Positions 36,540 to 48,529 are shown, numbered from the stretch's first letter. The stretch is 64,000 nucleotides of DNA from Blastopirellula sediminis (GCF_020966755.1 NZ_JAJKFT010000001.1:1-64000), one strand, 5' to 3'. Numbers and translations: made by a program. Notes: generated by a model not told the origin, from the sequence alone.

Positions 36540-36801
36540 TCGGCATGCTCTCTTTTTGGTAGGCAGGAATCCAGACTGCTGGCGATCGGAGGCGGGAAGG
36601 GCTGCGGTTTGCGCGGGGATGTTAATGTCGAGGATTGCACGTTCGATTATGGAGTCCGGCAGTGGGGCAAGCAAGGCAATTTGCGTTGCAGAGCGATATT
36701 GCCGCTGCATCCGATTTTCAAGAAAGGTTGGCGAGCGCCTCATCAATTCTCTACGATGAGGCCAGGGCAACGCTATTCGCCGCTTGAAAAAGGAGAGCCA
36801 A

Positions 36802-37119
36802 ATGAGTCGACTCTACCCTCTACTGGCCGTCGTAATCTTTCTCGGCGTTCCGCAGTTCGGCATGGCCCAGGTCCCGGCGCCGATTCTTCTCGGTAGCTCC
36901 GTCGAAAGTCGCGCTAACAGCTTTGCCATGAACGTGCTGCACCTAGAAGAGGAAGAAGCTGCGGATTCAGTCGCGCAGAGCATCGAGATCGCCGAGAGCC
37001 TTGGCGCGGATACGGAAGCGGAAGGCTACGGCGGAGCGTTCGTGCTGATCCTGGTCCTCTTTATTTTGCTCGTCATCATCGGAGCTGGGTTTGGAGGCGC
37101 CAGACGCTTTCGGTTTTGA
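36802..37119 (+). CDS. Small exported single-span protein
   Basis: 105 residues with a perfect ribosome-binding site (AAAGGAG, 6 bases before the ATG). Signal peptide SRLYPLLAVVIFLGVPQFGMAQ, a short acidic domain (LHLEEEEAADSVAQSIEIAES), then a C-terminal membrane segment (AFVLILVLFILLVIIGAGF) ending GGARRFRF. So after export it would be anchored by its C-terminus with a basic tail. No family recognised. It lies alone between convergent and divergent neighbours. Confidence 0.75.
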   Translation: MSRLYPLLAVVIFLGVPQFGMAQVPAPILLGSSVESRANSFAMNVLHLEEEEAADSVAQSIEIAESLGADTEAEGYGGAFVLILVLFILLVIIGAGFGGARRFRF

Positions 37120-37192
37120 GCCACGCGATCGCCGAAGATCGAACATTACGGCCAAGCAGATCGCCGCACAAATCAAGGCGGAACTCGGCTGC

Positions 37193-38251
37193 TTAACGGG
37201 TTGGATGTCGCTGCGGTAGGCTCGCAACTTTCTGCGGAATGATTAGAAACTCGCTCGCAACGGCGAGATGATCGGAGAGCGATCCTTCGGCGACTTCCTG
37301 GTCCAGGAAACGCACATGCTCGGTCCGCGTCGGATAAAGGCCGACGCTGCTCGCCCCTGCGGAACCGGCGGAGAAGATGTAATCAATTCGTCGTCCTCCA
37401 TCCTCTGCGACCGCATCGCTCGTTCCGTGCGGACCGGCTTGTAGTCGTTGTCCGCCGTCAACCAGGTTCAGAACCTTGGCCTCGGCGAAGCGATTGAGGA
37501 GATCTGCGTATTCCGAGTCGGCGTCCGATTCAAATGCGATATTGAAATCCCCTAGAAAGATCGCAGGGGCATCGGCACGATAGTGCTCGGCGACAAACTC
37601 GCTGAGTTCGCGTACTTGAAGCTTTCGTGCGGCGGGGGATTGGCTTTCGAGATGGGTTAGGAAGCAATCGAGCGTTGCGCCCGATTGCGGGTCGAGCAGA
37701 ACCTTGGCATGTAGTGCTCCCTTCGCGGCGAAGCCGTCTGATTTCAAACCGTTCGTCAATACTCTCGATGCGTTCCTGTAGGTAATCGTATGCGTTTCCA
37801 AAATCGGATAGCGCGAACAGAAGGCTAGGCCGCTGCCAACCAAGTGCGTGCCTGATCGACCTGGGCCGTATGCAATGTGATAACCGCTGGGCGTTCGCGC
37901 CTGCAACTGCTCGACAAGAGCCTGGCTTTGCTTGGTGTTGAACGCTTCGCTGAGTCCAATCAGATCGTACGTTGCGAGTTGCTCGCCGATTGCTCGCGCG
38001 CGATAATCCGCGGCGCTACGCGTTCCGGCAAAGGGAACCGCGACGCTGGGAAGCAGATGCACGTTGTAGGCGACTACCCGGAGACTGCGCTGCTGTTCCA
38101 TCGGAGCCTGCACGAATTGAGCCGTCGCAACGCCAGAAGATGGCGTCGGCTGAATGGGCAATTGATTGTCGGCGAGTTGGCTCTTTTCGGTTGCGCAGCC
38201 TAGCACGATACAGAGCAGGCCAGCAAGCGTAAGCCGATTGGAACGAAGCAT
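37193..38251 (-). CDS. Endonuclease/exonuclease/phosphatase-family lipoprotein
   Basis: 352 residues with a lipoprotein signal: SNRLTLAGLLCIVLGC, Cys being the lipidation site. The catalytic domain has VVAYNVHLLP (Asn), LIGLSEAF (Glu), SGLAFCSRYPI, FLTHLES, FLGDFNIAFESD (Asp-Asn) and LSDHLAVASEF (terminal Asp-His), the full DNase I/sphingomyelinase-type set. Exported members are mostly phosphodiesterases such as sphingomyelinase-like or nuclease-like enzymes. The ATG at 38251 is chosen because it begins the signal; two earlier ATGs give a longer, less typical start. Confidence 0.88.
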   Translation of the reverse strand: MLRSNRLTLAGLLCIVLGCATEKSQLADNQLPIQPTPSSGVATAQFVQAPMEQQRSLRVVAYNVHLLPSVAVPFAGTRSAADYRARAIGEQLATYDLIGLSEAFNTKQSQALVEQLQARTPSGYHIAYGPGRSGTHLVGSGLAFCSRYPILETHTITYRNASRVLTNGLKSDGFAAKGALHAKVLLDPQSGATLDCFLTHLESQSPAARKLQVRELSEFVAEHYRADAPAIFLGDFNIAFESDADSEYADLLNRFAEAKVLNLVDGGQRLQAGPHGTSDAVAEDGGRRIDYIFSAGSAGASSVGLYPTRTEHVRFLDQEVAEGSLSDHLAVASEFLIIPQKVASLPQRHPTR

Positions 38252-38450
38252 TTCTGAACGGTTCTCGATGGAAAAGCGGTCCATCATCGTTGTCGGTTCA
38301 CAAGCCGCCGCCTGATAAGGTCAATACGCCAGAATGCGGGGTATCTTACGGCGGCATCAAGAAAACCGTCGTCATAAGTCGCTAGCAGATGTGACGTCGC
38401 GATTGCGAAGAGTCGTTGCTGCGACGTCGGGCAAGGCCAAAGAGTTGCCG

Positions 38451-38912
38451 CTAATCCTGCTTCTCGGCGACTTGTCGATGATTTTTGACGGTGGATGTTT
38501 GGCTTGATCCCATCGTTATCCAAACGGCGGCCGCAGTCGCAAAGAGAATCGCCAATAGGGACGCTCCCTTGAACCAAAGCGGGTAGGGGAGCATGGCGAG
38601 GTTGCAGACGAGCGCGGCGTTCAACAGCAAGCCTACGGTCAATGCTGAAAACCTTCCGCCGATCGCACCTGCGACGCGTACGCTGACCAGCGCAGTCGCA
38701 GCCCACATGGGAACGACCGCCGCCAACACCCAAGCCGGATAGCGTGCGACATGCGCACAGATCTCTTCCTCGGTTCCTTGAAAGCCTTCTGGAAAGGGAT
38801 GAACGACGGCGCTAAACGTTTCGACGGCGATCAGCAGGGCAAACAAGAGAAGCAGGCCCAGGAAGACGCCTGCCAGAAATCGAAAAATGGTTTTCATCGG
38901 GGCGTCCGTCAT
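38451..38912 (-). CDS. Four-helix integral membrane protein, unknown function
   Basis: 153 residues with four hydrophobic segments: FRFLAGVFLGLLLLFALLIA, WVLAAVVPMWAATALVSV, LTVGLLLNAALVCNLAML and GASLLAILFATAAAVWITM. The first loop carries HPFPEGFQGTEEEICAHVARYP. No family recognised with certainty. ATG at 38912 or, five codons later, 38897. It follows the katG terminator on the same strand. Confidence 0.6.
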   Translation of the reverse strand: MTDAPMKTIFRFLAGVFLGLLLLFALLIAVETFSAVVHPFPEGFQGTEEEICAHVARYPAWVLAAVVPMWAATALVSVRVAGAIGGRFSALTVGLLLNAALVCNLAMLPYPLWFKGASLLAILFATAAAVWITMGSSQTSTVKNHRQVAEKQD

Positions 38913-38995
38913 CCGGTCCCAGTGCTGCGTACATGCCAAGCGATTCCGATTATAGGAAAGCGACGAGAGGAAGCGAGCGTTCGCGGCAAGGGAAA

Positions 38996-39030
38996 CAAAA
39001 AAAGCTCGCGACGCCGAAACGTCGCGAGCT
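38996..39030 (-). terminator. Rho-independent terminator of katG
   Basis: On the minus strand: stem AGCTCGCGAC / GTCGCGAGCT (39030-39021 and 39012-39003), 8-base loop, followed by a T-rich tail over 39002-38996. It begins 36 bases after the katG stop. Confidence 0.92.
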
Positions 39031-39065
39031 GCTGTCGATTTACAAGTCGCCAACTTCCGTAGAAG

Positions 39066-41896
<2,831 letters not shown>

Positions 41897-42502
41897 ATGT
41901 CGGACAAGAAAGAAAAAGTGGCGGCAGCCGCCGCGGCGGCGAAAGAGCGAGTCGGCGCCAAGTTGGGCGCGATCTGGTGGGCGATTCTACTGCGAGGCAT
42001 TCTGGCCGTCGCACTTGCGGTCTGTGCGTTCGTCTGGCCCGGAAAGACGATCGGCATTTTTGTGATGCTGCTCGGCGCTTACTTCCTGATTGACGGCGTC
42101 ATCGGTCTGATCAGCGCTTATCGGAGCGGTGAGAAAACGTCGCCAATTATCCAGGCGATCGTCAGCCTGGCGATCGGGTTCATACTTTTGCTCTGGACGG
42201 GCGTGAGCGGCAAACTGTTCCTGATCCTGGTCGGCATCTGGCTGGTGCTACAAGGAATCAGTCTGTTCTACGCGGCGTTTCGGATGGATTCCTCTGAAGA
42301 CCAGCGCGGGCTAGTGATGGTGATCGGCGGCGTGATGGCGCTGATCGGGTTGGTCTTCGTCTTTTGGACCGACGCCGGGGTGGTGGCGATCTCCTGGCTG
42401 ATTGGCCTGGGCGCCGCGATCATCGGCATCTTGCTGATCTACCTGGCCACGCGCGTGAAACGACTGCAGGCCAGGGTAGATGACTTGGGGAGTCAGACCT
42501 AG
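41897..42502 (+). CDS. HdeD-family (DUF308) membrane protein
   Basis: 201 residues. A charged Ala/Lys-rich N-terminus (DKKEKVAAAAAAAKERVGAKLG) is followed by six hydrophobic segments arranged as three helical pairs, with WAILLRGILAVALAVCAFVWP, FVMLLGAYFLIDGVIGLI and GIWLVLQGISLFYAA, the DUF308 repeats of HdeD. HdeD of E. coli is linked to acid resistance; the role elsewhere is unknown. The ATG at 41897 has GAGG 10 bases upstream. It precedes a DUF3592 membrane protein gene by 96 bases on the same strand. Confidence 0.9.
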   Translation: MSDKKEKVAAAAAAAKERVGAKLGAIWWAILLRGILAVALAVCAFVWPGKTIGIFVMLLGAYFLIDGVIGLISAYRSGEKTSPIIQAIVSLAIGFILLLWTGVSGKLFLILVGIWLVLQGISLFYAAFRMDSSEDQRGLVMVIGGVMALIGLVFVFWTDAGVVAISWLIGLGAAIIGILLIYLATRVKRLQARVDDLGSQT

Positions 42503-42598
42503 AGCATCGCTCCATCCCGGTTGTTTTCACCTCATTCCGTGGACAAAATGATCACGGAATTCGACCTGCGTCTAACCTATGAGGTCTGCGAGGTGAAA

Positions 42599-43102
42599 AT
42601 GTCGACGGTTTTCTTTGCGCTCTTTATCAGCATTTTCTATATCGTGGGATTCGCCTTTTTGGGCGGTACTATCTGGATCGCCTGGCATTCGCTGCGGGCA
42701 GGCAATTGGCCGACGACGCCAGCGACGATTACCGATCTCGATATCATCTCGCAGTCTGACGGCGAGGGGGGCGATTCGTATGAAGTGAAGGTCGCCTACA
42801 CGTACGAAGTGCTGGGAAAGCAATATGAAGGTTCGCGACTTGCTTACGGCTACGGCGGAAGCAGCGGTCGCGAGGCGCATCAGCAGATATTCGATCGGCT
42901 TCAAAATGCCAACGCCGTCGCCGTTCGCTATGATCCAGGCGACCCGGCGCAGTCCTGCCTTTCTTATGGGATTCACCGTTCGATTCAAATCGGCTTGGCG
43001 TTCGCTGCGACTTGGCTGTTGTTCGTGTTCGGCTTCACGCTTTTGTTTTGGCTCTTTTCGTTGCCTGATACGGCGCTTTTGCGAAATCTCTCGGCGAATT
43101 GA
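42599..43102 (+). CDS. DUF3592 membrane protein
   Basis: 167 residues: an N-terminal membrane segment (FFALFISIFYIVGFAFLGGTIW), an extracytoplasmic domain starting WPTTPATITDLDI with VKVAYTYEVLGKQYEGSRLAYGYG and VAVRYDPGDPAQSCL, and a C-terminal hydrophobic pair (IQIGLAFAATWLLFVFGFTLLFWLF). The W-P-x-x-x-A-x-I start and V-x-Y-D-P-x-x-P motif identify DUF3592. The ATG overlaps a GAGGTGAAA ribosome-binding region. Function unknown. Confidence 0.88.
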   Translation: MSTVFFALFISIFYIVGFAFLGGTIWIAWHSLRAGNWPTTPATITDLDIISQSDGEGGDSYEVKVAYTYEVLGKQYEGSRLAYGYGGSSGREAHQQIFDRLQNANAVAVRYDPGDPAQSCLSYGIHRSIQIGLAFAATWLLFVFGFTLLFWLFSLPDTALLRNLSAN

Positions 43103-43220
43103 TTTCACGATCCTTGACGGATGTTGGCGGCCGTGGAGTTTGCATGCCTCTTTCGGTCGGCGATAATCTCTGCGACCGGAATTTGTCCCAATTAAAGACG
43201 CGGACAGCGGAGCGACGCTC

Positions 43221-44465
43221 ATGGCATTTGAAGCGATCAATCTCTTCTCGCATAAGATCGATCCCCGCGGCATCGTCGATGTGCTGCGGCAAAGCGGGTT
43301 CAAACTTGAGATTTCAGGGCCCGAGGACGACTGGACCGATATCGTCGTCGAAGTGAAGAAAGGGGGCCTGTTCAGCAAACGACGCGTGCTGACTTTCGCC
43401 CACGATTCCGAGTATTACAGCGGCGAAGGTTGGGCGGTGCAAGTTTCGGGCATGCAGGGATACTTCTCGCGATTCGCGGAAGTGCCGCGAATGGCCGAGA
43501 TCATGCGGATGATCGGCAGTTTTCGGTTTGTGCTCGCGGTTCCGCAGGAAGATCTCGATATCTGGAGCGACGACGAGCGGATACCGCTGCTTTACTCGGT
43601 CTGTCAGAAGATCGACGGCGTCATCTTTACGCCGTATGGCTTGCTCGATTCTCAGGGACGTACCTTGATTGAGGAGGGGGGCCTCTTCGACGAGGAAGCG
43701 ACGCTTCCATTCATTCCATCGATGGAGCCAAGCTCGGAAAGCGATGAGGAGGAGTACGACGACGAGCCGATTCCTCCAACGCCGCTACGCGTCGCTAGGC
43801 GGGCGTTGGCGCTGACCGCGGTTGCAGCTCGCGCCACGCTGGAGATGGACGCGCCGCAGCTTGACGAGCCGGATGAACTGCGGCGGCGGTTGCTCGATTG
43901 GGTCGAGACGTTGGAAATTGGCGACGAGTTTGAGCCGGACGAATGGAAAGTGCTGCAGCGTTCGGTAGGCAATCTGGAGTCGCAGGACCATATCAACGCG
44001 CTGTGGCGAGTTGAGGGACTCACGGTCCTGGCGTGGGCGCTTGGTCGATTTGAATTGCCTCCGGATGATGAACTCGTCATGCCGTCTGAACTTTATCCGG
44101 CGATGGGGTTTCTCGACCCTGAGTTGGGACGGGCCGTTCTGGAAGGGGCGGAGCTCCGATCCGCGGAAGAGCTGGAGGAGCTGCAAACGCATCTGCTGAT
44201 GCTACACTGGCGAGTACGCGACTACTCGATTCGCCCCGGGCCGATGGACTTCGTCGCGTTCTCGAAATCAAGCTGGATCGGTGAGTTCGACGTCAGTAAA
44301 TTTCGGCTCATTGAAAACGATCTCGCCATCGGCGGCGCCGCGATTGATGACGCCGACCCGGAACATCGGTCGATCGTTCAGAGTCTGGCGCATGAGCGTC
44401 ACCTGGCGATTAATTGGCTGATGGGCTACAGCGAAAAATACTCGGATACGGATACGAGCACCTAG
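43221..44465 (+). CDS. DUF4272-like cytoplasmic protein
   Basis: 414 residues, acidic, no signal or membrane segments. The C-terminal half, RRALALTAVAARATLE then RRRLLDWVETLEIGDEFEPDEWKVLQRSVGNLESQDHINALWRVEGLTVLAWALGRFELPP, follows the pattern of DUF4272 proteins. The N-terminal 180 residues (DIVVEVKKGGLFSKRRVLTFAHD, GYFSRFAEVPRMAEIM) form a separate domain of unknown type. DUF4272 genes have no established function. The next gene, an HxExD metallo-hydrolase, starts 33 bases downstream on the same strand and may be cotranscribed. Confidence 0.75.
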   Translation: MAFEAINLFSHKIDPRGIVDVLRQSGFKLEISGPEDDWTDIVVEVKKGGLFSKRRVLTFAHDSEYYSGEGWAVQVSGMQGYFSRFAEVPRMAEIMRMIGSFRFVLAVPQEDLDIWSDDERIPLLYSVCQKIDGVIFTPYGLLDSQGRTLIEEGGLFDEEATLPFIPSMEPSSESDEEEYDDEPIPPTPLRVARRALALTAVAARATLEMDAPQLDEPDELRRRLLDWVETLEIGDEFEPDEWKVLQRSVGNLESQDHINALWRVEGLTVLAWALGRFELPPDDELVMPSELYPAMGFLDPELGRAVLEGAELRSAEELEELQTHLLMLHWRVRDYSIRPGPMDFVAFSKSSWIGEFDVSKFRLIENDLAIGGAAIDDADPEHRSIVQSLAHERHLAINWLMGYSEKYSDTDTST

Positions 44466-44497
44466 CTTTTCACGCAACTGCAGAATGGATTTTCCGC

Positions 44498-45220
44498 ATG
44501 ACCAAGATTGACGAGATCGCCCCCGACCTGTTTCGCTTGTCGATTTACGTTCCGCAGCTCGACATGCAGTTCAATCACTTTCTAGTACGTGACGACGAGC
44601 CCCTCTTGTTTCACGCCGGTTTGAAAGGAATGTTTCCGGCCTTGAAGGAGGCGGTCGGAAAGCTGATCGATCCGACGACGCTACGGCACGTCGCGTGGAG
44701 CCACTTTGAATCGGACGAAGTGGGAGGATTGAACGAGTGGCTGGAGCTTGCGCCGCAGGCTCAGCCCGTTTGTACGCTGATTGGCAAGCTGGTGAGCGTC
44801 GACGACTTTGCGATTCGCCCAGCGCTGGGGATGACGGCAGACGATGTGCTGCCGACCGGCAAGTATCGCTACCGCTTTTACCCTTCGCCCCATATTCCGC
44901 ATGGCTGGGACGCCGGGGTGTTGTTTGAAGAGACGACGAAGACGCTATTTTGCTCGGACCTGTTCCATCACTTCGGCGACGTCGCCGCGCTGACCGAAAA
45001 CGACCTGATCGCTCCGACGCATCAGGCGATGCAGACGCTGCAGCAAGGGCCGCTGGCTGGTTACATGCCGTACACGCGACAGACCGAGGGAGTGCTTCAC
45101 CAGCTTGCAAAGCTGCAACCAGAGACGCTGGCGGTGATGCACGGTTCGTCGTATCGCGGCGAGTGCGGTCAACTTTTAACGGATCTGGGAAGCGTAATCA
45201 AAGAAACGTTCGACTCGTAG
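44498..45220 (+). CDS. Metallo-beta-lactamase fold protein of the diiron (ODP) type
   Basis: 240 residues. In place of the usual HxHxDH, the metal motif is HFESDEVGG, that is H69-x-E71-x-D73, the signature of the oxygen-binding diiron (ODP) domain of flavodiiron proteins. Other ligands would be His in PSPHIPHGW, Asp in LFCSDLFHH and His in AVMHGSSY. There is no flavodoxin domain, so it is a stand-alone ODP, a class linked to oxygen or NO sensing and reduction. ATG at 44498; RBS weak. Strong terminator 25 bases downstream. Confidence 0.88.
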   Translation: MTKIDEIAPDLFRLSIYVPQLDMQFNHFLVRDDEPLLFHAGLKGMFPALKEAVGKLIDPTTLRHVAWSHFESDEVGGLNEWLELAPQAQPVCTLIGKLVSVDDFAIRPALGMTADDVLPTGKYRYRFYPSPHIPHGWDAGVLFEETTKTLFCSDLFHHFGDVAALTENDLIAPTHQAMQTLQQGPLAGYMPYTRQTEGVLHQLAKLQPETLAVMHGSSYRGECGQLLTDLGSVIKETFDS

Positions 45221-45244
45221 TTGCAAAAGTGATTTCGAAGTAGA

Positions 45245-45278
45245 AAAGCCCGGCGTCTAAACATAGACGCCGGGCTTT
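45245..45278. terminator. Bidirectional terminator
   Basis: Perfect 15-bp stem, arms 45245-45259 and 45264-45278 (AAAGCCCGGCGTCTA and its complement), 4-base loop, with T runs on both strands. It serves the ODP gene on the plus strand and the oxidoreductase gene on the minus strand. Confidence 0.95.
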
Positions 45279-45306
45279 GTTTTTATCGAATCAAAACGCT
45301 TGTCGT

Positions 45307-46689
45307 CTAGCCGAATTCGCGATCGCGATTCTTGCCCGGCATCGGGACCGGGTAGCGGCCGTTTTCGTCCGGCATGACCGGCGCCGGACCGTCTTCGGTC
45401 AGCTTGTCGACGTTCGGGGCGAACTCGTGCTCGCAGTTGAGCATTTGTTCGTAGGTGATTTCCTGGCCGGTGTGAGCCGCCATGCGTCCCATGCTGGTGA
45501 CCAGGCTCGCTTCGACGCCGCGGGGAACTTCGTTGTACGGCTTGTTGTTCACAATCGCGTCAATGAAGTCGTTCCATTCCAGTTGGTACGGGTTTTCTTC
45601 CGGTTGCGGCCAGGCCCAAGTCACTTCGCGGCGGTTCTGGTTTTGACCCGAGAACGTGCGAACCTTGCCCGGGGTGTGACCCGAGGTGCTGACGATCGCC
45701 GAACCTTTGCTACCGTGGACGGTGCTCGACATGTCGTTGCGGCAGCCGATCATGGTGCGGCCGTCGAAGAAGAGCTTCGAACCATCGTCGTAGGTGTATT
45801 CGACGGCGTAGGTGTCGAAGTTCTGGTCGATGAAGTCTTCGCGATAGTGACGTCCGCCCAAGGCTTGCGCTTTGACCGGCCACGCGTTCTTCATCCACGA
45901 GGTTTCGTCGATCTGGTGAATGTAGAAGTCGCTGAAGCAACCGCCGCTGGCCCACAGGAAGCTGTGGAAGCGTTCGATCTGGAACATCACTTCCGGCTTG
46001 TCTTCCGGCTTACGCGTCGAGAAGGCCGAAGCGACCGGGCCGTGCATGCGATAGGCTCGCATCGTGATGATATCGCCGATTTCGCCATCCTGGATCCGCT
46101 TGTGCAGTTCCTGGCGACCGCGGCAGTGACGGACCATCAGGCCGACCGCCGACTTCAGGTTCTTTTCGTCCGCTTTGGCGGCCAGGGCGAGCATCCGTTT
46201 GGCGCTGGGGCCGTCGGCGATCACCGGCTTTTCCATGAAGACGTTCAGGCCTTTTTCGATCGCGTAGGTGTAGTGAACCCAGCGGAAGGCGAGCGGCGTG
46301 GCGAGGATGACGACGTCGCCAGGATTCAAGGCGTCCATGGCGCTCTTGTAAGCTTCGAAGCCGACGAACTGACGTTCTTTCGGCACGTCGACCTTCTCTT
46401 TGTTCGACTCGAACGAACGATCGAGCGATTGGTAGCTGCCGTCCAGGCGATTCTGGAAGACGTCGGCCATGGCGACCAGCTTGGTGCGGCCGTTCGGCAC
46501 GCGCAGGCAGTCCGCCGCGGCGCCGCTACCACGTCCGCCGCAACCGATCAGCGCGACTTGGATCGTGTTGATCTCTTTTTCTTCGGCGTGAACAGTGGGA
46601 ACGGCGAAGGCGGCCAGCGCCGAAGCCGTACCGGCGACTTTGATAAAGTTGCGACGGTTTTCAGTCGATTCGATTCGTTCGCTCATCAT
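45307..46689 (-). CDS. Tat-exported Gfo/Idh/MocA oxidoreductase
   Basis: 460 residues. Twin-arginine signal NRRNFIKVAGTASALAAFAV..VHA, then a Rossmann domain (VALIGCGGRGSGAAADCL), the conserved EKP at the active site (NVFMEKPVIA), and the planctomycete-type C-terminal domain (CFSDFYIHQIDETSWM, GSKGSAIVSTSGHTPG, PYQLEWNDFIDAIVNNKPYNEV). Family members oxidise or reduce sugars using tightly bound NAD(P), which explains folding before Tat export. Two adjacent ATGs (46689, 46686). It follows the SUMF1-cytochrome gene by 45 bases on the same strand, so the two are probably one operon. Confidence 0.93.
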   Translation of the reverse strand: MMSERIESTENRRNFIKVAGTASALAAFAVPTVHAEEKEINTIQVALIGCGGRGSGAAADCLRVPNGRTKLVAMADVFQNRLDGSYQSLDRSFESNKEKVDVPKERQFVGFEAYKSAMDALNPGDVVILATPLAFRWVHYTYAIEKGLNVFMEKPVIADGPSAKRMLALAAKADEKNLKSAVGLMVRHCRGRQELHKRIQDGEIGDIITMRAYRMHGPVASAFSTRKPEDKPEVMFQIERFHSFLWASGGCFSDFYIHQIDETSWMKNAWPVKAQALGGRHYREDFIDQNFDTYAVEYTYDDGSKLFFDGRTMIGCRNDMSSTVHGSKGSAIVSTSGHTPGKVRTFSGQNQNRREVTWAWPQPEENPYQLEWNDFIDAIVNNKPYNEVPRGVEASLVTSMGRMAAHTGQEITYEQMLNCEHEFAPNVDKLTEDGPAPVMPDENGRYPVPMPGKNRDREFG

Positions 46690-46734
46690 CAATCCTGCTT
46701 TTTGGGGAAGTGTTGAGGTGAAAAGAGAGAGGGG

Positions 46735-48153
46735 CTAGTAAACGTCTCGTGCGCTATTCCAGTAGAAGTACATTTCTTCCGGCGAAGGAACCTTCGCCGG
46801 ACGCACGATGCGAAATCCGAGTTGAGTCGCATCGGTGTGATACCAGATGCTCTTGGGCAATTGCGGATCTTGGATCTTCCAGGAAGCGTCCGATCCACGT
46901 CGCGCCGCCGAGCGGAGTCGATCGGGATCATCGTCCCAGCCGCCGCCGCGAACGGTTCGCGGATAAAGGGTGGTTGGCTTGATGAAGGGGTTATCGGTAT
47001 GCCCTTGGATCTTGGCGAAATAGTCCGGCGTATATTGATCAGCGGTCCATTCCATCACGTTGCCATGCATGTCGTGCAGGCCCCAAGGATTCGGTTTCTT
47101 TAGGCCAACCTTTTGGTACTTTTCATTCGCATTGTCATAGAACCAGGCGTATTGCTTGAGCAGGTCCGGATCATCGCCGAATGAATAAGCGGTGTTGGTT
47201 CCAGCACGGCAAGCGTATTCCCATTCGGCTTCGGTCGGCAAGCGATAGAAATGCCCAGTTTGAGCGCTTAGCCACTGGCAATACTTGTTTGCCGCGTGCT
47301 GCGTCATGCTGATCGCCGGATAGCCATGCTGTCCCATCCCGAAGCTCATTTCGGTGTAGGGAGGAGTTGGCTGGCTGACCGCGTCGACCATCGTATGTTT
47401 GTCGGCGTCGTAATCGATCCGGCCGCCATCCTTACGGCGGTCGACCTGCGTGATCATGAACGGCTCGTATTCGTCCCAGGTCACTTCGCATTTGCCGATC
47501 CAGAACGGATCGACTTTGACCTTGGTCTGCGGGCCTTCGTCTTCTTTGCGAAGCTCTTCTCCCTCGGGACTTCCCATCAGGAATTCGCCGCCAGGCACGG
47601 CGACCATGTTGAACTCGACTTGCGTCAGCGGAATCACTTTCGCGTAGTTCTGCGCTTCGCCTGCTTCCTTTTCCGCTTGAGCGACGATCTTGGCGTGGAT
47701 CTTTTTGATGAGCTCAAAGTCGTCGGCCGAGACGAAGTTGCCCGCCGGTTTCGGCTTCGCGACAAGCGTTTTGTCAGCAGGCCACTCTGCCCCTTCGGAG
47801 ATCCAATTGCGAAGCAGTTCGGTTTGCTCTTTCGTAAGCGGTCCGCCGGTGCGCAGAGGAGGCATCAGCATCTCGTCGGTTCGTTCGACGACGGTCAACG
47901 TATAGATCATGCTGCTGTCGGGTTCGCCTGCGACGAGCCCTTCGCCTGAACCGCTGTCAGTCGCCAACTCTTTCGTCGTCAGGTTGAAGTCCCCTTCGGG
48001 CTCATCGCCAGAGTGGCACGAGACGCAGTTCATCTCCAGGATCGGCGCGATCTCTTTTTCGAAATCAACTTTGGCGGCTGACGCGGAGAATCCCAAGCAG
48101 GCGATCGAGAAAAAGCAAAGGAGCTGGGTGCTTATCAGGAGATAGCGGATCAA
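46735..48153 (-). CDS. Exported cytochrome c/SUMF1-domain protein
   Basis: 472 residues from a TTG at 48153 with AGGA 8 bases upstream. Signal peptide LLISTQLLCFFSIACLGFSASAA, then a planctomycete cytochrome c-type domain (FEKEIAPILEMNCVSCHSGDEPEGDFNL, CxxCH; MPPLRTGGPLTKEQTELLRNWISEGAEWP), a helical linker, and a formylglycine-generating-enzyme fold (GGEFLMGSPEGEE, YRLPTEAEWEYACRAGT, NPWGLHDMHGNVMEWTADQY, RTVRGGGWDDDPDRLRSAARR, LGFRIVR). The active-site Cys pair of true FGE is missing, so it probably binds rather than modifies. It precedes the Gfo/Idh gene. Confidence 0.9.
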   Translation of the reverse strand: MIRYLLISTQLLCFFSIACLGFSASAAKVDFEKEIAPILEMNCVSCHSGDEPEGDFNLTTKELATDSGSGEGLVAGEPDSSMIYTLTVVERTDEMLMPPLRTGGPLTKEQTELLRNWISEGAEWPADKTLVAKPKPAGNFVSADDFELIKKIHAKIVAQAEKEAGEAQNYAKVIPLTQVEFNMVAVPGGEFLMGSPEGEELRKEDEGPQTKVKVDPFWIGKCEVTWDEYEPFMITQVDRRKDGGRIDYDADKHTMVDAVSQPTPPYTEMSFGMGQHGYPAISMTQHAANKYCQWLSAQTGHFYRLPTEAEWEYACRAGTNTAYSFGDDPDLLKQYAWFYDNANEKYQKVGLKKPNPWGLHDMHGNVMEWTADQYTPDYFAKIQGHTDNPFIKPTTLYPRTVRGGGWDDDPDRLRSAARRGSDASWKIQDPQLPKSIWYHTDATQLGFRIVRPAKVPSPEEMYFYWNSARDVY

Positions 48154-48529
48154 GCGTTCGTTCCTAAATGTACGTTGGCAGGCAGAGCGGGCATGATTCC
48201 GTACGCCATGCGGGGAGAAAACAAATCGGATTGCGTTCAGCAATCGAGTACGATTTTGGGCGAAGAAATCATCACCTGGGGGCTTTCATTCTAGATAGTT
48301 ACTCCAGCGGTTTCTTGCCAAATTTGCCGAGAAATCGCTGCAAGCTCGGAATTTTTTCAAAATTCGCAACCGATTTCAGTCCGGCCGCCAATCTTCGCGG
48401 CTGACAAAGAATAGGGATCAGGTGGGGGCTTCCGAGGACTCGTCCAGCAGCAAATAGCCGGGGAATCTCTCCGGTTACGGTTTGTCTAGAAGCGGGAGGC
48501 TTTTTCCCGTTCAAGACAGGAGCCCACTG
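48154..48529. other. Intergenic region, nothing identified
   Basis: The 376 bases upstream of the SUMF1 gene hold its presumed promoter. I see no open frame, repeat or RNA gene that can be supported. Confidence 0.4.

Noticed and set aside
45277-46716. A 479-codon open frame opposite the Gfo/Idh gene
   Set aside because: Antisense shadow; the minus-strand gene has a Tat signal and conserved motifs.
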